Shown here: positions 55,590-64,000 of the stretch, one piece after another
Numbering within the stretch: position 1 is the stretch's first letter
Layout: each line of letters begins with the position of its first letter
NCBI GenBank assembly: GCA_021018815.1
Contig: JAITYX010000026.1
Coordinates: 3,782,001 to 3,846,000 of the forward strand
Source of the DNA: Talinum fruticosum
Taxonomy: Eukaryota; Streptophyta; Magnoliopsida; Caryophyllales; Talinaceae
Length of the DNA: 64,000 nucleotides
Direction of reading: 5' to 3'
Notes under the pieces: generated by a model
What the model was told of the DNA's origin: nothing
Seen by the model: only the letters and a program-made list of their open reading frames with translations
Databases searched by the model: none
Made by a program: the position numbers and the translations under genes

Positions 55590-56716
55590 TCGAGGTTAGT
55601 TGATCAACCCCAAGAAGTCAAGATAGGGAGAACACTAGATCCGGAAGAGCAGAGTTCATAGATGTCTTCGCATGGTCCTATAAAGACATGCCGGGTATAG
55701 ATCCAAGTATATCGGAGCATCAAATTTCATATTACGAAGATGCTAAGCCGGTTAAGAAGAAGTTGGAGAGGATGAAACCTGAATGGGCTTTGAAGATTAA
55801 GGAAGAGGTGCGAAGTAGTTAGATGTTGGGTTCATCAAGGTAGTTCACTATCCTTGGTGGGTAGCAAATATAATACCAGCTACGAAGAAAGATGACAGGG
55901 TTCGTATGTGTGTCGACTTCAGAGATTTGAATAAGGCCAGTCCCAAAGACGATTTCCCGCTGCCTCATATCAACATCCTTGTAGATAACACAACAGCTCA
56001 TGCTTTGCTTTCGTTCATAGACGGCTATGCTGGGTATATAATCCGGTGAAGATGGATAAAGAGGATATAGAAAATACGACCTTCATCACTCAATGGGAGA
56101 CATAGTGTTACGTGGTAATACCATTTGGGCTCAAGAACACCGGTGCAACGTACCAAAGGACACCTACAACCTTGTTGTACGACATGATCTACAAAGAAGA
56201 TAAAGTTCATGTGGATGACATGATCATAAAGTCGAAACATAGGGCAGGGCACCTACCCCGACTAAGGAAATTCTTCTAGAGACTCAAAAATACAACATGC
56301 ACCTTAACCCTCAAAAGTGTGGTTTTGGAGTAACCTCAACCAAATTGTTACGTTATGTTGTCGGTCTTAGAGGAATTAAAGTTGATCCCTCCAAGATCAA
56401 AGCCATTCAGGAGATCTCTCCGCCAAGCACAAAAAAGAAATAAGGGGTTTCCTAGAACATTTACGAGTACATCGATCGTTTCATATCAAAAGTGACTATG
56501 GTCTCGTGAACCTATTTTCAAAAAGTTGAAGAAAGGATCTCGAGCCCATTTGGGATGTCCAGAGTGCGATAAGCATTCGAGAAGGTTAAGGAATACCTAG
56601 CTAACCCTCTAGGGCTATTTCCACCCAAGGGAAACCTTTACTTTTGTATCTCATCACAACGAAAAACAACTATAGGCCATGCTAGCTCAATGAGATGAGA
56701 AAGAAGAGCGCGCGAT
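55590..56716 (+). pseudogene. Tat/Ogre reverse transcriptase
   Basis: It begins RLVDQPQEVKIGRTLDPEEQ, then FIDVFAWSYKDMPGIDPSIS and KPVKKKLERMKPEWALKIKE. After a stop near 55820 come VRMCVDFRDLNKASPKDDFP, LPHINILVDNTTAHALLSFI and DGYAG. The catalytic box reads HVDDM near 56212 (Tyr replaced by His). GFGVTSTKLLRYVVGLRGIK-type sequence follows, then VDPSKIKAIQEISPPSTKK. The RNase H start is cut by CACTA copy C at 56717 within an ERAI-type segment. Several stops and shifts. Confidence 0.8.
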
Positions 56717-57302
56717 CGATACTAGAAAACCGAGAATTAGCGACGAAAATAGCGACGGAAAATTGTCACATAGCAATGGATTTTCGGAAATAGCGACGGA
56801 ATTAGGGATGGAAATATTCCGTTGCTAAAAGTCGAGTCGCTAAAATTTAGCGACGGAAACTCCTTCCGTAGCTGATGTAAATCAGCGACGGAATGTAGTT
56901 TCCGTCGCCGATTTTAGCGACGGAACTTGTGGTATTTTCGTCACTGTTTTCCGTCATTGTTCTGTCGCTAATCCGTCGCTATCTTAGCAGAATTCCAAAA
57001 TACATTTTTCTAATTTTTCGTTACCCTAGTATAAAAATTGTGAGTGGATATACAAATCCAACATTCGCATATGTAACAATTACATTTGGCATTTACATAT
57101 GCCGGCCACAAAGTACTCGTCCAAGTTGGATATACAAATCCAACATAAATGTTCAAAATCATGAACAATCCAAACATATTTAAAACCAATTCACAAGTTC
57201 ACAAAAACAACCATACAAAAGTTCACAACAAACCATAAACACATTATGTGAAAAGTTCGTAAAATGTTCACCAATACACAAAAGTTCACAATGAATTCAA
57301 GG

Positions 57303-59193
57303 TCCTCACTCTTCCTCTTCCTCTTCCTCTTCCTCTTCCTCTTCTTTTTGTGGTTGTACTCGGTCCTTTTGTGGTTGTATTGGTCGACTGTTGAGATCCG
57401 GATGCTTGCTGAGATTTTATAAATTCAATGAAGCATGCAATTGGCTCAAGCAAAACTATCCACCTTTTCTTTAAGCTGCCTATTTTCCAACCCAAGCACA
57501 CGAGCATGCTCAATCCATTGATGTAACTCGAAGTTAAATTATGCAATGTTGCTCTCAAATCCGAGTCATCTAGAGAAGAAGCTTTCGGTGATTTGAAGGA
57601 CATGGTTGGTTTTAAGTTTTTAGCCTTAGATCCAAGTCCATAAATGCGACCTTTCTTGTTCGCATTGGCTTTGACCCACAGCTCATGTTGTGAAGGGGTG
57701 GAGACATGATCCATAGAAGAGTTGGGGTCATCAGTAGAAGGTTGAGTGCGGTGAGCGTTTTGCAACTCTTCCCACTCTTTTTAAAACTTGGCCTCGAATA
57801 ATATATAAATATTTGAGGCATGTAACTATCATAGGTTGTCAAAGAAGACCATATATTGAAAAATATGAAAATTGCATATATAAGGTTACTCACATAAATG
57901 GCCTTGGATTTTTGGTCGAACCATTCATCCTTTTTTGTTTTGTGGGTTCGTGAGAATAGTTGGGTCGGTAAAGGAAGAACTCCTTTAAGCTCCTTTATCT
58001 AAATACAAAAAAGTTAGTAGAGATTCAATTTACTAATATAAACATGTTAATAGTTGCATGCGTAATCACTAAAGGGGTATGTACAATCGCCGTTTATGTT
58101 CCATCATAGGGATTGAGCCACAAGTATGGAGCGATGAACCAAGTCCACCTTGATCGAGCATTGCGGTTTTTCTAAGCTCTGCTCACGTAACTTCTTGTGG
58201 TCGCGAGTCTCCCAATATTCCAACAACTCTCGCCGATAGTTGTCACCCAACCATTTCGGCTTTTTCTTATTTTTCCTTGCCGTCAGCATGAAGTCCTTTA
58301 ATCGATCACTTCCTTTCTTCTCAAAATTTCTTCTTATTTGGACTTCATCGGTTGGAGAACAAGTGAAAAATTTCTGTATAAATGAAAAAATAGTTTATAA
58401 GTTATGAAATTATAATATAATGCTCAAACATGCACAATAAGACATTATGTTATCTCAAATTCAGAAAACTAAAGATTTGTCATTACCTTAAACTCGAGAA
58501 ACCACGAGATCACGTTGTGATCGAGGAACATTACCCCATGTAGGCCATACTCCGTCATACTTGCTTTGGAAAATGTGGGAAATCGTGCCCACAACTTTAT
58601 CATTGGGGAAGAACCTAATCAAGAAACATATAAAAAAGTTAGTTATACTATTCTACTATTAAGCTTAATTTATTTTATTACTTACTATCACACTTACCCT
58701 TCACCATCCGGCTCAATCCGAATCTTTTCCCGGCTGCAAGCATTGCTTGATTCAAGACTAGCATGCTCGTTGTCCGCATCGGTTGCCTCATCATTTTTCG
58801 GCCTTTGTGGTGGCCTTTGTTCGGCACCAATGTGGATGCGTGGTATAAGAGTCGTACCATATTGGTTATATGCGTACGTATTGGGCGGGTTTGAGTACAT
58901 ATGAGCGTGTTGAGAATATGGAGGGTTTGGGATGAAAGACCCACCCATTGGGTTTTGCATGTGTGGGATGTTTAGAGGTTAGAAATAAGGAGGGTTGGGA
59001 ATGAATGACCCACCCATTGGAGTTTGGTTGTATGGGGAGTGTGGAGATAGTGCTCCACCTACAGGAGACTGAAGGTTAGGAGGGCTTTGAGTGGGGTAGA
59101 AGTGCTTACATCATTACCTTCACCATCGGTACCGATGTTTCTAGCCCTTCCCGAGTAGGTGATCTTTTCGACCCGCCTCTACCTCACTCTATA
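57303..59193 (-). pseudogene. CACTA C Transposase_24 (Ptta/En/Spm) gene
   Basis: Exon 1 (about 59193-58690) includes MQNPMGGSFIPNPPYSQHAH and REKIRIEPDGEG before a GTAAGTGTG donor. Exon 2 (about 58615-58495) reads DKVVGTISHIFQSKYDGVWP then TWGNVPRSQRD. Exon 3 (about 58385-58100) reads FFTCSPTDEVQIRRNFEKKG then DFMLTARKNKKKPKWLGDNY. Exon 4 (about 57990-57895) reads THKTKKDEWFDQKSKAIY. Exon 5 (about 57790-57303) reads MQNAHRTQPSTDDPNSSMDH and ends in an acidic, Arg/Gly-rich tail. It is the only copy with all five exons. The first codon of exon 1 reads ATA where copy A has ATG, followed by a stop two codons later, so it is probably inactive. Confidence 0.75.
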
Positions 59194-59431
59194 TTTCCTA
59201 ACATAAATAACATTAAACATTAGTAAACATCCAACGGTTAAAGTGATTCAATATAAAATAACATATAAACATTAGTAAACATATAAACATGTAAGCATTA
59301 GATATAAATATTCTTCTATTAAGAAATTACGCTTCAATTGTTTCACCTTCATTACATTAATAAGTATTCATTTGATTACAACATAAATGAAACCGATTCA
59401 ATATGAAACAACATAAAAATAACATCATCAA

Positions 59432-60043
59432 CTAGCCATCATCCTCATCATTAGTATCATCATTGTCTTCTTCACTATCCTCTTCGGCATCATTGAATAT
59501 GAGATGTTCTTCTTCCTCATTGGTGATGTTATTATCATCCCATTCACCTTCCTTATCTTCTTCACCATCCTCTTCTTCACTAACATCCTCAATCCCATCT
59601 TCTTGGTTTAAAATAACATCATCAACTAATTCTTCTGCTGATATTGAGTTATCAACCAAAGTGTGTGGCAAAGTTTCCATTATAAGATCGATTGTACCCA
59701 TACTATCCTCTTGAAATGCAAGAGGAATAGTATATTGGTCATCAACATTGGCTCTTGGTTTTGCTGCCACTACGACGAACCAATTCAGCTTTTCTCTAGG
59801 AACCCCTTGTGGATATGAAATATAATACACCTGAGTTAGAATACTAGCAAATATGAAAGGATCGTACTTACGATAACGCCTTGTACGATGCACTTCAACA
59901 TACGAACTAAATTTATGGCACCCAGCTTCCCGAGGACAACTAGGGTCAAACTAATCGCATTTAAACAAGCACACACCTTTTTAATGGTTCGCCAACATGT
60001 GCAACTTCAACTACTTCTTGCAAGATGCCGTAGTAATTATTTT
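59432..60043 (-). pseudogene. CACTA C TNP2 transposase, C-terminal part (DUF4216 and acidic tail)
   Basis: It resumes left of the solo LTR with NYYGILQEVVEVAHVGEPLK, then, after frame changes, EVHRTRRYRKYDPFIFASIL and TQVYYISYPQGVPREKLNWF, the DUF4216 end. The final 60 residues are Asp/Glu-rich (EEDGEEDKEGEWDDNN...), ending DDEDDG and stop at 59432. The acidic tail is also found in copy A. Confidence 0.8.
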
Positions 60044-62709
60044 TGTAACAACCCGACCCTAAATCACATTATTTATTTTATTAATTACACTATTTATATA
60101 ATTGAGCGCGTGCACTTCAATTCGATATCTTATATTTAAACTATTTTTATCTCGTATGTTATGCGGCTAAGGCGACGAAGTGGCCCCAATAAAAATCTCA
60201 TAATAAGATTATAATTTGTGAACATCATTATTAAAATAAAATTAAAAGTAACAATAAAAGAAAACAAAACAAGTAAATAAAGAAATAAATCAAAATAATA
60301 AAATGACGAAATTAGATTTTTCTAAAGAAAAATCCGGAGAAAGAATTCTCTGGAACGTTAAACGACCTAAAATATATTCGGGCTCATCCTCTCTCTCTCC
60401 CGTGCTCCTTCGTGCTCCCTTTTCCCCTGCTCCCCTATTTCCCTCCTTCATCCCTCTCGCCTCTCGCTCTGCTGTTGCTGCCTCCCGGTCCGGCCACCGG
60501 ACGCCACTAACGCCGGCCGAAGCCGGCGCTAGGCACCGCCGGCGGCGCCCTCTCACACTCTCGCGCGATGGCTCTCTCTCTCCTCGCATGCTCTGTTTCC
60601 CTCTTCGCCTCCATCTCGCTACTCTGGTCTCAGCCACCAACGCCGAGCCAGCAGCGGCGCCGGCGCCGCGTCGCCAGAAGACGCCCGGTGTCTCTCTTCC
60701 GCCTTTGCCTCTGCCTCTCGGTCGTGCTCTCGCTCTCGCTCTATTTCCGCGTGGCCCTGTCCCTGCTTCCTGCGACCACTCGGCGGCCAACCGCCGCAGC
60801 CCCGACACCGAGGCTCGTCGTCGGCCACTCCCAGCCAGTCGCCATAGCGCAGCCGCACACCCAATCCCCTCCTTCCTCTTCCGTGAATTCGAAGGTAAAA
60901 CCCTAAACCCTAAATTATCAAGTTCATTGGTTATTTGAGCAATTGTAATTGTAAATTGAAGTATATGATTAGAAATACGTTTGTGAGGTGAATTTAAAGA
61001 TTAATTTGGGAGAATCCGAATTGGTGTGAATGATTGAGTTGTGTTATTTTGATTGATTGATTGTGTATGAACGTGAACGAATGTGATTTTCTTGGGAAAT
61101 TGTGAATCGGTGAATGAGTTTAGGGGATGTTCTATTGTAGAATTTAGCAAGTCGATGGAATTGTTACATTTTGGTTATATTGAGCAAATGAAGAGGAATG
61201 CACATGTAGAAGTTGAAATTCGATAATGTACAAGTGTATAGGCATGGAAAATAATTGAGCATTAGGGTTGCCTAATCGTGGTTGTGAATGTGAAATTGGT
61301 CGGGAGAACAATGCTTATGATCTTAACATGGTGTATGTACGGGAGTTGAACAATTCGATGGATTATGGAACCTTCCTGTAGGAAGACATTCGATGGATTA
61401 ATCAACCGCCTAACTATGAGTCTTGAATGCGGGAAAGGGAGAAGTGAGGAATAAATTAGGAATAAGTGTTTGTTAGGTATATTTATATATATACATATAC
61501 CATTTTCAATCCAAAGTCGCTAACAAACTGAATTACACCAAAATCATCGAGTATTTAGTTAGCCTAATCAATTTCTTTAGTTAATATAAATTATATTCAA
61601 TAAACGCAGTAAAGCTAAGTAATACAAACATTAGTTTAATCGATCTTCATATGAATATAGGAAATGAATTAAATTGTTAAAGCTTATACAAACTCAAGCA
61701 TTAAAACTCAAGAAAACATTATTAACCCTAGAAATCCATTTTAAGCGGAACCGAGGCCACTTACGTTGCTGAGCAGTCGCTGACTTAAATTTCTACAAAA
61801 GGGGAGAAACAAATATTCTCAATTCGAGTACGTTCATTGCTCGTACCTTTCGAAAACTCACATGTTTCATCAAATCTCAACATTTCTCATATATACAAAT
61901 AACAATGAATCATTTACAAGGCAAGTTTTGCCACCTAATTAAGTGGTCCATGCCCAATTATCAATTACCAAGGGCTCAGGCCCGCCAATTATACCGCGCG
62001 CGGTGTCAACTCGGGTTATCGATCGGCCGGGGTGACACCTATTCAACGATCGTATCAATTACCAAGGGGTTCCACTTCCGGATAATAACCTAGCAAGCAA
62101 TTTTACTTATATTCTCTCCCCCGATTTCAAACTAAAATGAATTGAAATGCGCGCGCTCAATCAATATATTCTTCAAAGTTATTTTACGATGACGAGAATT
62201 TGCGTACCGAGTTTCGACTCACTCTTCCAAATATTTTACTTGTTTTTGTTTTAGGAAGAAGCATTGGTGAACAACCAACCATTCACCAAGTCCGGCGAAG
62301 GCAAACCCTAGCCAGCCACGTGGCATTTGGGAGTCCGAAGGTACATAGACGCTCACGGTGATTTTACCTTCAACCAGGGTTTAGGTATGACCTTGGGAAT
62401 TGTTGCATGTTGTATATTATCTTGTAGAATAGACAAAGGTCTAGGTTGTATAAGTTTTGTGTTGCTAAACCAAGTAAACGGTATTTTGGGGTGACCTAAC
62501 TACTTGGGTAATAAGTAGTCACCCCTAACAGACATTGTTGGAAATATAACAGTGGAGGCACAAATCGTACTTCATTTTATTTCAAATTATTTAGCCTTGT
62601 CCTATTTTTAGGACGGCGGTAGCGCCTTCGATCGTTACCTTCCGCTGCGACCTTACGTAATAGTCCCTAATGAGGGGATTATTAAGTAATAGTGATTGGG
62701 GGCATTACA
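60044..62709. mobile_element. solo LTR of a second gypsy-type family
   Basis: It starts TGTAACAACCCGACCCT and ends ...GATTGGGGGCATTACA, 2,666 bases, flanked by the perfect duplication ATTTT (60039-60043 and 62710-62714). It splits TNP2 of CACTA copy C. A GC-rich pyrimidine block (60380-60890) is followed by GAATTCGAAGGTAAAACCC, a possible splice donor, and two CCCTAAA heptamers. Long ORFs on both strands of that block (60303-60938 plus, 60290-60808 minus) are mirror, low-complexity frames. AT-rich elsewhere. Orientation is undecided. Confidence 0.85.
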
Positions 62710-63812
62710 ATTTTCAACATGTCCTCCATCAGTTCCTTTCACACAAACACCACAATTGAAGGTCATCCTCCCTTCATTTCGAGCCTCGATATGAATAACA
62801 TTCCATTCACCGTGTATGCTGTCCATGTTTTCACTCTCCTTAAAGGATCTTGAGCTAATTACATCAAGTAAACATGCTTTTCATCATGATATATTCGATA
62901 ACAATGAATCTCGTGTCAATAACATAGTATTGGTTTAGTTTATTAAAATTGAAAAACCAATAGTAATAAATTTGAGGCATGAGCATTAAGTCTTATTATA
63001 TGATACTCACAACTCCTTTGAACTCACATTCCACCATTGCATCAATTGCGAGCATCACTAACATCAGCATACATAGCTCCTTTTTTTGTCTTCGAAGAGA
63101 CTAAGTTTAAATTGTTTATTAAATTGACATCATCTTGTGAAAAAATTGATTGAAACGAGTGTCTGTATAGGACCGGATAAACTCACTCAAGTTAAGGTTT
63201 AAGCTTGGAACAGTTCGGTAAAAAATGGACATGTGCAGCCGTCTTCTCCTTATCATCAAGGAAACATAGAGTGAACTTCCCAATTGGAGCATCTTCCGGT
63301 ATGAATATCGAAAGACTAGGATTGTGGTTTGGAACTTCACTCCCTTCATTTCGTCGACTTCTATTGCGCATACAAGGCATATTAGAGCCGAAATAGTAAG
63401 ATGCGAAATGTGTTTCTTCAAATCGTGCATATTTTTCAGCGATACTCCCTTCGAGCTTCGATTTGATTCCTATGGATCTCTTCAATCGGCCAAAGAACCT
63501 CTCAAATGGATACATCCACCGGTATTGTACTTGGACCACCCAATTTTGCTTCCTCTCGCCAAGTGAACAGGCAAGTGTTCCATCATATTGAAGAACCCAA
63601 GAGGAAATATTATTTCTAATTTACACGAGTGTTATTAAAATATTTCGATGCATTTGCTCTAACTTCGCATCCTGTAAAACAAATGAGCAAAGGTTCTTGA
63701 AGAACTCACTAAATTCAATGAGAGGCGCTAAAACCTCATCCAGAAGTGCACTAAATGCTATTGGAACAAGATTCTCCATGAAAACATGATAATCATGACT
63801 TTTCATGCTATG
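62710..63812 (-). pseudogene. CACTA C TNP2 transposase, central/C-terminal part (DUF4218 region)
   Basis: Minus-strand frame 63806-63621 reads MKSHDYHVFMENLVPIAFSA and FFKNLCSFVLQDAKLEQMHR, followed by frame 63539-63192 with VQYRWMYPFERFFGRLKRSI then KLEGSIAEKYARFEETHFAS. Both are signature blocks of TNP2 DUF4218. Near 62760-62720 NEGRMTFNCGVCVKGTDGGH marks the start of DUF4216. The N-terminal and catalytic regions lie beyond the copia LTR at 63813. TNP2 is the CACTA transposase that cuts at the terminal repeats. Confidence 0.85.
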
Positions 63813-64000
63813 TGAAGACTAAGACTTTATACTTACACTTTTTTGAGTTTCATCAAGGAATTAGGTATAAGACTTCTTCTCTCATAGAGTTTTGATCTCA
63901 AGTCATTCTATGTACCTTTTTTCCGAGTGATATAGCATTTACTCCGAGTGTTATAGAAAATATTTCATATGTATATGTGTGACTCGACCGACTCGGAAAG
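63813..64000 (+). mobile_element. copia LTR start, cut by window end
   Basis: TGAAGACTAAGACTTTATAC, followed by AAGACTTCTTCTC, TTTTGATCTCAAGTCATTC and a CGACCGACTCGGAAAG motif, aligns with the U3 start of Copia-R LTRs. It interrupts TNP2 of CACTA copy C. Confidence 0.7.

Larger units (their letters stand above)
56717..63812 (-). mobile_element. CACTA copy C (En/Spm), fullest copy, itself interrupted
   Basis: The left end CGATACTAGAAAACCG is a mutated CACTACTAGAAAACCG, followed by the GCGACGGA subterminal array (to about 56990). On the minus strand it carries TNP2 (63812 to 59432, split by a solo LTR) and a Transposase_24 gene (59193-57303). The right end is not in the window because a copia LTR begins at 63813 inside TNP2. 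It is inserted into the RNase H region of the Tat/Ogre element. Confidence 0.85.

Noticed and set aside
60290..60938. 211-codon plus ORF, the longest open frame of the window, and its 172-codon minus mirror
   Set aside because: Ser/Pro/Arg/Leu-rich low-complexity translation of a GC-rich pyrimidine tract inside a solo LTR; no recognised domain, and an equally long frame on the other strand.
1..64000. tRNA or rRNA genes
   Set aside because: No cloverleaf-like or ribosomal segment was noticed by eye; the only tRNA-related sequences are primer binding sites. A tRNAscan-SE run would be decisive.

Overview
This is plant nuclear intergenic DNA made almost entirely of nested transposable elements. 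I recognise no intact host gene, tRNA, rRNA or CRISPR array. The evidence for a plant is direct: Ty1/copia elements with a tRNA-iMet-type primer site and a third ORF, Ty3/gypsy chromovirus (Tekay/Del-type), Tat/Ogre-type and Athila-like remnants, and CACTA (En/Spm) DNA transposons carrying TNP2 and plant 'Transposase_24' genes. The mixture fits a large angiosperm genome, probably a eudicot; the species cannot be named from the sequence. Nearly every coding region has frameshifts and stops, so coding entries are pseudogenes.

Layout. 1-5856: chromovirus LTRs and a scrap of its pol, entangled with a minus-strand copia LTR that has been cut in two. 6155-12686: minus-strand copia element 'Copia-L' (3' LTR, ORF3, pol), lacking its 5' end. 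12687-12951: stump of a CACTA element. 12952-29296: plus-strand copia element 'Copia-R' (5' LTR, PBS, gag, pol, ORF3, PPT, 3' LTR), split in its integrase region by CACTA copy A (17409-22540, TSD TTT). 29297-36976: Athila-like minus-strand element (gag remnant, PBS, LTR), interrupted by a solo chromovirus LTR (29431-32684, TSD CTCAA). 36977-40013: CACTA copy B. 40442-41005: solo copia LTR. 41006-45399: two Tat-type LTRs head to head around a patchwork spacer. 45400-56716: body of a plus-strand Tat/Ogre element (PBS, 51-bp tandem repeats, gag, protease, RT), broken by a minus-strand solo chromovirus LTR (47533-50681) and an AT-rich LTR-like block (about 52676-55080). 56717-63812: CACTA copy C, the fullest copy, broken in TNP2 by a solo LTR (60044-62709, TSD ATTTT) and capped by another copia LTR that runs off the window.

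How the parts relate. The copia copies give the most informative comparison. Both elements have, downstream of pol, a TATA box, a CT-rich leader and a third ORF beginning with the same residues, so ORF3 may have had its own promoter. Their LTRs carry inverted repeats of a CCGAGT/ACTCGG motif, and tandem duplications have doubled the core promoter of one LTR. The three CACTA copies share ends, subterminal repeats and gene order but show successive internal deletions (C, then A, then B); two of the deletion scars in copy A contain short local filler duplications.
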